A stretch of 64,000 nucleotides of DNA, taken from Rhabditoides inermis. Lineage: Eukaryota > Nematoda > Chromadorea > Rhabditida > Rhabditidae. The position numbers and the translations under genes are program-made. The stretch covers positions 441,001 through 505,000 of the forward strand of contig CAWZYM010000216.1 in NCBI GenBank assembly GCA_963966185.1. Direction: 5' to 3'. This document shows positions 11,861-23,493 of the stretch, piece after piece (the stretch's first letter is position 1; every line of letters starts with the position of its first letter). The notes beneath the pieces were generated by a model that was not told the origin of the DNA, searched no databases, and worked only from the letters and a program-made list of their open reading frames with translations.

Positions 11861-11950
11861 TGAAAGGTTTGCGAGAGGGGGATGAGCGGCTTGAGGGCAG
11901 CCATTTGCTTCGACTGCGTCACATCGCCCCTCCCCCTGCTCCTTCTCCTC
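10403..11950. other. Intergenic region between the CDF gene and the DM-domain gene
   Basis: About 1.5 kb with a short (GA)n tract (11116-11141), a (CT)n tract (about 11801-11857) and no supportable exon. The open frame at 11614-12153 is kept open by the CT repeat; only its 3' part overlaps the real first exon. Confidence 0.5.
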
Positions 11951-11955
11951 CACCG

Positions 11956-11962
11956 TATAAAA
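11956..11962 (+). promoter_or_regulatory. TATA box of the DM-domain gene
   Basis: TATAAAA lies 66 bp upstream of the chosen ATG (12028) in an otherwise GC/CT-rich stretch. Several genes in this window show a TATA box 35-70 bp before the start codon. Confidence 0.6.
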
Positions 11963-12027
11963 CCCGAGGAGGAGCAGCGCTGGCCACTCTGCTCCGGCTG
12001 CTCCCCCCCCCCCTCCTCCTCCTCCAA

Positions 12028-12767
12028 ATGTCCTCAATCGTCCAAGATTCGCAGCGCGCGCGCTACCGCCGTTCGAGTGAGTCCACTTTGCAACATTCCA
12101 GAAATGCATGTGATTCCTTTTGCAGTGAAGCGTCTCTCTTGCCGCAAGTGTGAGGGTCACGGTGTCTACTCGCTACTCAAGGGACACGCGCCGGTGTGCC
12201 CGTACAACAACTGTCAGTGCGAGACGGTGAGTCAACACAACAAACAAACAAACCAACCAACAATGAGGTTGCACTAGCTAGATACCCAACGGGATCATGT
12301 TTCGACCCCAAACAAACAAACAAACAAGCAAACTAACAAACAACATCCGTTAGTGCTCTTCCGTCATGTCGATGCGGGCCAACGCTCTGATCCGTCGCTT
12401 CCGCAACCGGAAGCCGGACGAGACCAACGCGCTGCTGAAGACGATCCGCAGCAAGAACGGCAACATCCGGCTGCGCATCGTGCCCAAGACTGGAGAGGAC
12501 GACGACTGCTCGGCCACCGCTGTCACCTACACACCCGACGGCGGCAGGTCGCTGCGCTCGGCCGGGTCACTGTCGCCTCCCGTGTCCCCGACCGCTTCCC
12601 TGTCTCCCACTCCCCTGTCGCCCCTCTCTCCACTCTCCATTCAATCCGTGTCGCCGCTGCCTCCTCCACTCTCCGATCCGCTGGCCGACTATATCGCGCT
12701 GCTTCAAGCACAACTGCTGCACACCATCCAGAACGCTTCCCTGCCGACGATTCAACCCATTCTGGTG

Positions 12768-12812
<45 letters not shown>

Positions 12813-12914
12813 CCCCCCCCCCCTCATCCTCTCTCTTTCCAGACGCCCTCGTTCGATCTGTCGGCGCTCTACACGCAACAGCTGCTGCTCTCTCAGCTGG
12901 CTCCCACCATTTGA
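12028..12914 (+). CDS. DM-domain (doublesex/mab-3 type) transcription factor
   Basis: Exons 12028-12076, 12126-12226, 12354-12764, 12843-12914; 210 aa. DM factors bind the DNA minor groove and control sexual differentiation and related neuronal traits in animals. The zinc module is complete near the N-terminus: C22-x2-C25, H28, H37, C41, C46, C48 and C51, with the LLKGH signature at 33-37. A basic recognition tail ([13 protein letters not shown]) follows, split by the exon 2/3 boundary just before C51. The rest is Ser/Pro-rich ([14 protein letters not shown]) and ends in a Gln/Leu-rich tail. Intron 3 is a (CT)n tract plus poly-C that stays open in frame, so naive gene finders may read through it. 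Which member of the nematode DM family this is cannot be told from here. Confidence 0.88.
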
Positions 12915-13158
12915 GCGCTCCGATGATACTACAGTATCCCGTTCTCTGTCCCCCGCAGTCGCCGGACATTCACTCGTATCCCCAATGGGGATATCCCGAT
13001 ACGTTTCTGATACGTTACCGATACGTTTCCACCGTTTTACATTCCGTACGTTTCGAGAGTGGACAAGTGTGCATGTGCAGTCCCTCTCTCTCTCATTATC
13101 ATTAGCTCTGATTTTATGTATAGAAGCGTTCATGATAGAGCGGTTAGATAAAATATGA

Positions 13159-13180
13159 TTTATTGTTGCTTGTAAATAAA
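13159..13180. terminator. Overlapping convergent polyadenylation signals
   Basis: AATAAA on the + strand at 13175-13180 fits the DM gene. AATAAA on the - strand (TTTATT at 13159-13164) is the first one downstream of the phosphorylase kinase stop at 13542. If both are used, the two transcripts overlap tail to tail by a few tens of bases. Confidence 0.5.
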
Positions 13181-13541
13181 ACGTTTTTTACACACACTTG
13201 ACTACGGTGGCTCTACAAATTATTACAAATTATACAAAATGCGAGAATGATAAAATGACTGTTGTATATGGCAAGAAACGGAAAAGTAGATAATTTCTCC
13301 ATCTCCTAATCTCTGTTAACGCATTATGAAAAATTCAAATGTCAAACTGGATGGGATTTGAGCAAAACGCGAGACTGTTTCTAATTTGAAAAGCTTATCT
13401 CCTACCATTTGAATAATATGCAAAATTACAGAAACCTTACGAAGAGACCACGGCTATTCATATCCCACACAACATTCAAACGGGGCATGTGCAGTAATCT
13501 CTGAGTCAGCTACAGTAACCACGGGTCTGCTAAGTACAGTA

Positions 13542-16500
13542 TCAGTTGATCTTGCATTGGTCGGGCATTTCTTCCTTCTTCTTTTGCTCGCCGAATATGT
13601 TGATGACCGAATTGAACTGGCGCCCGGAGAGGATGTGGTCAACAATCGCCTGAAAACAATTACTTTTCTCCATTCTGATCGGATTCGAATTCCTTATGGC
13701 ATCTATCATTTGCGATTTGAACCATTTGCGATTTGAGCACGTTGCTGAAAACTGAAAAAAATGGTATCATGGCTTGAATAAATGTGCGTCCCAGGGTGCG
13801 TTTCTCACAATCAATTGTCCACGCAATCACTGTCGTCAGCCTATATCCCTATGTGAATGCCTTGTGACTTATGAGCGTTTTCATGTTCACTTCCGATTCC
13901 ACTTTCATCTCATCTTCTGCGTAGATAATCTCGGTATCATCCCGTCCATCCACATTCTGCAAATCGTCTCGTCTTTGCCTACGTAGTGAGATCCCATCAC
14001 AGTTATCCAATGTCATCACAACATTATACCTTCAGATATATTCTCTATCCCTCTCTTTTTTCCTCGCTTGCAAAAGTCAAAGGTTTCTCTAATCAGCGGG
14101 CCCGAAATCCTCAAACTGTCAGCAAATCTTCGAATAAAGCCGTAAGCGCCACTTTCTGAGCTGGAAATTTCAATTTTTCGAAGGACAGCTTGCGGCTTCG
14201 GAGAAGATTTCGATCTCATCGGCGAAAAGTCGGAGCTTCGATGATCGAACAAGATACTAGGCAATATATAAAGGTACCGCAATCTTTCTTATATGCCTAT
14301 AAAGTTATAAGGAACCAGTCGGCGTAAAACCGACGATAGTAACTTTTTCCGGAATTTGCATTAAGGAATGGCATAATGTGCTACGTCATCCCATATATGA
14401 ACATTCTGATTCTTCTAAATAATCTAAATGTGAAATATTCTATCCAGCCCACTCACATTTCCAGTTCTTTCGCACAGTTTCTTATTCTATTCTTTCTATT
14501 CTTGTTGAACTGAAAATCGCAACCAGGAAAAACAAGACAAATGCCACAACAACGGTTTTCCTGTATGTAGATCATTTGCCGTATATCGTCATCTCAAAGC
14601 TATGGAACATTAATACTTCTGCATGTGTGGAAATAACAACGCTTATCCCTTGCGATGCCAAACAAGTGAAAAAAGGCGCGCGAGAAGTGACGCGAGGCTT
14701 TCTCACATGATCAGAAATGTCACGTTAACAAATAATCCGATAAGAGAACAGTATGAAAACACATTGGCCGCTTCTTATACTATATGTGTTTCAACAATTC
14801 CTCTAGCATCACCTTATTTGCGACAGTTTGAATAAACGTAAGTGTAATAAACGACAGTTTACTTAAAAGGCACTATAGGCAGGACTAGTTACCAGGTAAT
14901 TATTGATACCAAGAAACCAAATAGAAACCGCAAAGTCGATTTCTTGTAAATTATGTGATCCATTTGCCTGTGATTGACAACTTACTATAAACACAATTTT
15001 AATATCCGGATTCTGTAGTGATATTTTCTCTGTTTGTCATCCATCGTAAATCGTAACAAGCAGGCGCCAAGAGAAGCTGACAAATTCAGTGTGGAGATGA
15101 GAAAAAAAACAAATCCGTTCAAGCATGCAACCTTCTCTCCATGCAAAAGCTTCTCGAACAAGCGGCTTCTTTTCGTGAAAATGATGAAAATTGTGACGCT
15201 TTAATACCTGTCGAAAGCGCAAACAACATTTAAAAACTAAATGAACGTGTATGATCCTCATTCACAGACAGCGCACGTTAACATGTGTGTGAATTTGAAA
15301 GAAAAAAAAGAATTCTCAGTCTGAGCGTACCTTGGTGAGGTAAGTGGCTGTGCTGGTTTGGAGAGCAATGTTCTCCAGTTGGTAGAACGGAGTGAGGTCT
15401 TCCTGAACCGCGTTTCGTTACTATACCTAGTGCCACACGTTTGGTTGGTCTCAATTTCAAGCATTATGTGATGCGCAGGTGAGGTGAGGTCGATGATATG
15501 TAACACACACAGTCTTCAAAATAATGGATACTACTTACAGAAATAGTTCATATAATCATATTACTTACCTTATCCTCGAGCCCCGTCTGATCAGCGTACA
15601 TTGCGAATGCAGATTTGATCAGCTGAAAACACATTATCATTTTGATCTTCACTGTTTATCAACCATTCATTCATCGCCATTATCTTGAAGAATATTATCG
15701 TTATTATTAGTATTATTAGTAATACTTCATTTGTCTTAATAAACACCTAAGATTCCAAAAATCTCGTCTCTGTTTCTGTTAATGAATCATTTGAAAGGCG
15801 TCGGAAGCCTCAGGAAACCACATAACGTGTATATTATGAGGAAGAAATGAAAACCGCTCTCTGCGCCGCTCGGAATAGCGCTAATCTACTCTTTGTGTGT
15901 GTATTACACAAAGAATTACTCCGAGCAAAGGTGCTCTTTTCTATTGACTCAGTAAGAAGACATCTACATCCTTTCCCTCCACTAACCACTACACTGTACG
16001 AACCATGTATGGTCGCACCTTTCTCCTTTCGAAAAGGCTAATCCTCGCCTTTTTTCCGCCGGTCCGATATTCGAAACACACAGCCTCGCTTTCTCGATAA
16101 AATACGACAGAAAAAGGTTTAAAGGAACGGTCGACTTATGCATATTGTGGGTCTATTTTTATTTGAATTTAGTCTAGCGGATAGGGCGAAGATTTATGAT
16201 TTAGAAAGTACAACGCATACCAGCTTGATGAAAAAAACAAGCCGGATTTTTCAGAGAAATCGTTAAGAACTGTATATCCGATAACTACAACTACGAACGG
16301 TAGTAGTTTTAAGTTTATGGATTTTCAATCTGACTTCTGATGCTTGAGAAATGTAATGTACTAACGATTTCTCTCTACTGATTCGAAAAAGAAGACGTTG
16401 ATTTGTCGAATTGTTGAAAAAGTAAAAACTAAACCAAGTGTATTCTAACGATCAATTAGAATCAACAAGTAAATCAATCAATCAATCAATCGATAGTCCG

Positions 16501-18994
16501 ACCTACCGCATCGCAGTCGAGGACTCCGGCTTGAAAGGAGATCTCGGGGTTGCGTTCGATCAACGTCGCGATGATACACAGCAGCTACGAACACTCGATT
16601 ATTGATCGATTATCGATTTTATTGATTTAGATATTGTGTTTCTCGCAGTTCGTAGTGACATGTTTTCGTGTTTTGCCTAACACGATTCCGGAACTTGGCT
16701 GCATCGGAAACACAAACACACAGTGTTTAAAAATGGCTCTGAGATTCTCGACTTCGACTCAATCAGATCACAACAACCATGACAAATGTCTGCTTCCGTA
16801 TTGAGCTAAGAGAGATGTACAGATAAACAGCTTGAAGTGTCATAATACGCAACAGTGTCAGCCAGATGACTATTTCGAGAGGAACGCTTTCAATCGTCGA
16901 ATACATATCTATCTAAATCCTAGGCTTTTCGGCGACGTAACACAAGCCGCTTAGGCAAATCCGAATAAAGGTGCACATAAAAATGCTCAGCTTATTCCTA
17001 GGACCTCATAACTTCTAATGATAATGGATTGCGAGTGCGACTCAATCGTCTTTGTCGATTAGCGGTGAGACAGAGACAGAGACAGAGACAGAGACAGAGA
17101 CAGAGACAGAGACAGAGACAGAGACAGAGACAGAGACAGAGACAGAGACAGAGACAGAGACAGAGACAGAGACAGAGACAGAGACAGAGACAGAGACAGA
17201 GACAGAGACAGAGACAGAGACAGAGAGGGAGGGAGGGAGGGAGGGAGAGAGAGTGAGAGAGAGTGAGAGAGAGTGAGAGAGAGTGAGAGAGAGAGAGTAA
17301 AGAGAGTTTGTGAGTGAGAGAAAGAAAGATTTTGAGAAATTCAGCTCATGACAAAAAGCCCTATCAAGAAAAATCCAAGCACAAGCCACATCCTACAGCA
17401 GCTTTTTAAAAGTGTGATCCGCTTCGTTAGCTTCTAGGCGTTGCCATGAGGGCTGATATTCCGTTGAGCGTTTGATATTTCGACTTTCGATTCTTTCGTC
17501 CTTCGAATCAATTACAGCAGATTTGAAACAGTGTGTCGTAAAAAAACACATCAAAAGTCAAATACGCAATTTACCTTTTCTGTCGCGATTTAACTACTGA
17601 CGGGGCCAAACAAATCACATCAACCAAAGCCAAGCCCCGCCCCTCGTCGCCCCGCCTCTTACCTCAACTAGCAGCTGTCTGTACTCGGGATGGGCGATGC
17701 GGGACATCATGGCCTCGATGCGGTAGGAGAAGTTCAGCTCGAACTGGGTCATGTCAGAGAGGGTGGGCTGCTGAAACGAGTTATTATAAGACCCCGAAGA
17801 GTGGAGCAAGGCGATTGCAGGATCAGCGCTGTAAACTATTACGATATCTACGACGATTCTGAATAAGTTATTGTTTGATTTGGATATAAGTTGCCTGAAC
17901 AGACTTCTGTGTCTTTTGTTGACTTGCTACCTAACTTTCACCCAAAACCTGAAAAATAAAAACATTATTCCATGTTTCACCATCATTTTCGATGAGAGCA
18001 GCTAGCAAATAGAGCAGAACAACACATGCTTTCGGAACAACACTGTCAAAATAGAAAAATCACAGGAACTACAACACAACAACACTGTACACGGTGTGCA
18101 CAGCCGTCACGTGTTCCTATAAAACCCCATTGTCCCCCGTACTTGTTCTTTCTCTTCCTTCCTCTACCCGATCCCCATGTTGCTACTCTTCATCTGCCTT
18201 GCCCTTCTCCAGTCAACGTACCAGACAGACACCACTACCGTCGTCGCCACAACAGGTGAACCACGAAACCGTATACTGTACTCCTACAGTACATGAAAAC
18301 TACAGTACTTTCACCTTTCAGTACCGTCAGGCACAACAGCGGCCGCCGGTGGCACCACAGTCATAGGCACTACCGTCGCAGGAGGGACGTCCAGTAAGTG
18401 ACATGAGTATCATTCGAACAGCGAGAGTTTTCACAGTCTCCGTCGGCTAACATCAACATGAATTCCTCCCCGTGTAGCCTTCTCCATGAAACGTTTAAAA
18501 AAACCTTATTTCAATTAATAACTCAAGCACGACGGACAAGAATATTACGTATGAGGATGCAGACTGCACCAACAAAAATCGTGTAATGCATTTTCGCAAT
18601 ACTGTCTGCAGAATCGTCTAATTTACAAACACTTTCCATCAACTTCATCTCTGATGGGGTGAAGGAAGGCTGAAGTGGTCTAGGAGTCGAAACCACTTGA
18701 TTGATCCAAATTCGCGTTTTTTTTCTTTGTGATTACTCTATTGTGTGCTGTTGATAGACGAACTTGCGTGTCACTCATCAGTGCATGCCTATTTGCAGAC
18801 TGCAGTGACCAGAACGCAGAACTGCCTGCGAGCAGCATAGCATAGAATGCCACTGTCTGTATAGATAGTACGTAGTATTATCTGTTAAAAAGTACTTGCG
18901 TAAAGATATTAAGTTTGTCTTGACCCAATTCAACAAAAGCGCATGCATAAAACGTTTACAAATACTAACACAAACCTGCGCCTCTCTCCCCCCC

Positions 18995-19046
<52 letters not shown>

Positions 19047-19359
19047 ATATGGACGTATGACGTTATTCATTTGTATTGTTATATTTCATCTGTTAGTGTC
19101 CACTGTCCGTTATGCGCAGGTTTGTGTTAGTATTTGTAAACGTTTTATGCATGCGCTTTTGTTGAATTGGGTCAAGACAAACTTAATATCTTTACGCAAG
19201 TACTTTTTAACAGATAATATATGTGCTTTTGTTGAATTTCATAGAAATTTTGAATATGTGCTGAATTATGACTATTCATATGGATTTTATCAAAAAACTA
19301 CTATCCCTCACTCACTGTGTTATCTCCTTCTCTTCGTCCCTCCTCTCTCTTTCACTGTT

Positions 19360-19411
<52 letters not shown>

Positions 19412-22400
19412 GCCCTTCTCTCACTGTCTCTTTATATTTTCTGCTCTTCTATCAACGTTTACAAATACTAACACACACTCTCGGCCGTTCTCTCTCTTCT
19501 TACTCTCCTGAACCACAGATCACTCGTTACGTTTCGGATCGCCGTTACGTTTCACAAAAACGTTTTCCCCACATATTTTCTCACTACCGTTCGGAGTCGC
19601 GCCTACTGCGCTCTTTCTCCTGGTTATAGTTGGCGGACCAAAACAACGCAAACCCGGCGCGAATTAGACGCTGGCGGCGGCGGGGCGAACTACACTCAAA
19701 GTGCGAGTTGGAGAACACGGGCAGAAAACGCCGAGAGAGTACGCTTTCGGCAGAGAGTCAGCGTTACCGGACACGACACCCACCCACCCACCCACCCACC
19801 CACACGCTGGCCTCTCACCTCATGGGTGCGCGAGATCGCTCATAACTTCTTTCGGAGAAAAGATACAAAGATGCCATCAATTAGTGATCTGGCCTACGGA
19901 CCCGTGCGAATCTAACTAACATGAATTGAATGAGTTCACATTCCTGCTAACATGATTTTTGGATACAGCTTCTTGAAAATTCTGGCGCGAGCCCTATCCT
20001 AAGCCAAAAGAGAGGGCGCTGCGCGCCCTCTCTAATAATACGTACCAAAAAATCGTGTAACGCATTTTCGCAGTACTGTTTCCTGTTTGCAGACTGCAGT
20101 GACCAGAACACAGAACTGCAGAATCGTCTAATGAAGTAGACAAACTTGCTGGTCATCCACTTATCATACTTATTTACAGACTGCAATGACCAGAACGCGA
20201 CAGCCTGTGCGCAGCATGCCTCCCTGTGCACCCATGCGGCCTATGTGCAACTAATGGCGAGGATATGCCCGGTCACGTGCAATCTGTGCAACGCCACTAC
20301 TGGCGACGTCACACCAAGTGGGTATAGCTCTTCTCTCTCTCTCTCTCTCTTCCTTCAAATTAAAATACAACTAACTAACGGCACGATATCATCATGCTTA
20401 CCCGCTAGTTGCGCGCTACACACAGACTTCAGTCCGCGTCATCATCTTGGAAAAAGTCATCGAGAAAATGCCACACCCATGCGAAACTGTCAGCAAAGCA
20501 GCTCTGTTTTTCCTGTGCTTCTGGGAAAGTAGAGACAGCTCCGTGCAGAGAGCGACATTTCCAATCCGGAAGCCGGCATCTGTCACGAGCTTCGATAGTC
20601 ATCCTCATTTCTTCGCGTTACATCAAATTATAACAGCATCACCGAATCAACTTAGTAATTCCAATCATTGCCCATATCGCTCTCTCATCTCCTACCACTT
20701 GAGAGCAATATTGAAAAAAAAACATAGAACATAAAACATAAAACATACCAACAGTTGCAAACATGAAACGCATTAGGGACACAGGCTGATACCGCTCTGA
20801 TCGCCTTCTGATCTTCTGATCTGGTAAGTTTTATGGTTATCTCCGGAAATATATACCCTCGCTACCGTAAGCAACACAATGTTATAGTTTCATGTTTGCG
20901 GAAAACAAATCCACGGTACATCAACCATTTTAACTATGTAATGTGCTCAAACCACATTGTGAATGAGCGACAGCTGACAGCTGACAGCTTATTTTACTTT
21001 TATTTTCGCAATGAGTGCTATGCAGTAGGTCAGTGGTCACGGAAGAAGGAAAGCCAGCTTCCGTCAGCGTAGCCAGAAAAAAATAGCCAGACATTTAGCA
21101 TTCCAGCTACTATTAAAGCGCGCTCTGGTGCAGACTAAAGGGTGAAGATGTAATACTTTGATTTGCGTGACCAACTCGTGCACGATAATCACGGCGATTC
21201 CACGAATCAGATAGGAAAACATCCGGGAAGCCATCATCGTCATCACTCAGAATCACACACATTCATAACACAGTCACTTTCCAATAAACTACCTCGCAAC
21301 ACTCATGGATTCTCATAGGGCTTCCGTGGTGTCTAATGCCTCCTCGCATACTAACCCGTTGACCACCGCAATATACACGAATCACGTAGGTCTTCACATC
21401 GCACAGAGAACGAGAAAATACCCACGCAATCAATCCAGAATGCGATGACCAATGAAAAGAACTTGGGAAAACGCTCTATTTACGTCCTAGAACGTACCAG
21501 CATAACGAACCAAGAACTCACACTATGCACATGACAGATTGTGCCGGTGACAATATCATAATAAACGTATAGTATTGAACGTATAGTATCGAACACGATG
21601 GCCCCCATTTGACTTTCGCTGTATCATCTCTTTTTTTCCTTTTCATGTGTTATCATGCACCGTATAAATTTTTTTTTAGAATGTGTCGATCTTTCGTACC
21701 CGAAGCGCCGCTCCGACTGCCCCCAGCGGGCATTCCTCTGCTCCAGTCAGGTCTACTTCGAGGTCATGAGTGTGCAGGTACGCTAAAGTATGTCAGCGAC
21801 ACTCCGTGGACAAATACGTTTCAGAGAATGGGGAAAAATAAAGCGTAAGAAATATCTGGAATGGTATAGACGCAAACAGAAAATTCTGCAGTCAATTATG
21901 TAGTTAGAAAAGTATATAGCTATGACAAGTAATCAGATAGAAAAGTACGCCATTTGCAGTGTCCCCTGACATGTGGCCGGTGCAGAAGTGGCTCGAGTGG
22001 AGTGGGAACGGGGACTGTGCATGGAAGTAGGTGACTCCAAGCTAGTTTCCACCAACAATACATTTCACGGAAAAAGTGATATCCAAACAATTGTAACCAC
22101 TATCAATCACGATATGCAATCGTATTGTACATACTCAGGAACTCCGTTTCTTCTCTATCAATTATATGTATGATTATGTCCATTGAGTCGTGCTGAAGAA
22201 TTCTGGCGCATCCCCGCATCTATATAATCTATCCGCAGGTCATTATTGTAATCTTCATTCACCCATCCCCCATTGCAGGCTGTGTGGATCGGACGCCGCG
22301 CGGCGGGGGCTTGTCCGACTGCGGGGCGAGGAGGGAGTACTGCCACCACCCCGTCTACTACACTCTCATGACCGAACAGTGCCCCCGGACGTGCGGACGG

Positions 22401-23373
22401 TGCTACTGACAGACAGTGACGCGATACTCTCCATGATACTGCCAATACATATGTTCCATTTCACACATTTTGAAGATACTTTCCAATATTCTGCCATTAC
22501 ATTGCAATCATTTCAATCGTGCAGATTGATTCTATCTTATGCATTTCAAAGTCATAACCCCGTCTACTACACCCTCATGACCGAACAGTGCCCCAAGACG
22601 TGCGGACGATGCTACTAGACACTCTGGACAAGCTGTGACGTCACACTCTCTACTCATTCTACTGCCAATACACTGCAAACAGATTCTATTCAATTTCACG
22701 CAAATATACCCCTCAATCTACTGCTAATACATTTCCATCATGCAGATTGATTTCATACATTTCGAGGATTTTATTGTCAATACATTGCAAACAGATTCTA
22801 TTCCATTTTTTTACATTTCATTCTATATTCTTTATTGTTATAATGTCATTCATTTTCTATTGTCCAACTCTGCCCATACATTTCTATCACGACGAACTAG
22901 CGCTCCGGCGCGCTGACGCGCGCCTCCGCGCTAGATCATGAAAATAAGAAGAATAGAATAGAAACTCATAGAATAGAATAGAAACTCAAGTTTTTGTTAT
23001 GATCAATAATACTGTGTTTTTTATTTTACAATTTTATAACATTTTGAGTGAAACTGGTTATTAAAGTAGAGAAGATTAGTCGATTGATGTATTGATTGCA
23101 CTGATAATGTGGTCTAGAGGCGATGCAATAATAATAATACCTGGTCTGCAAGTGCTTTGGTTAGCTGCCGCGTACCTCTGTTGTACAAGTCAGTAGATCT
23201 ATGTATATTTTTGAATTTGAATGTCCTCGCGTATACAGAAAGAGAACCCGCACGGTGCCGCGCGCTCCCGCTATCAATATCTATGAATACATAGATCAAT
23301 GATAATCATTATACATTTTTTCTGAACTATACTTTCCTTTGCTCATAAAAACTCTCTCTCTCTCTCATCTCCC

Positions 23374-23434
<61 letters not shown>

Positions 23435-23440
23435 TCTCTT

Positions 23441-23493
<53 letters not shown>

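Noticed and set aside
11614..12027. Longer N-terminus for the DM factor
   Set aside because: The frame is kept open by CT repeats and crosses a TATA box; the ATG at 12028 gives a normal leader and phase.
17029..17389. Frames of RQRQ, ETET and SVSV
   Set aside because: Shadows of the (GACAGA)n array in an intron.
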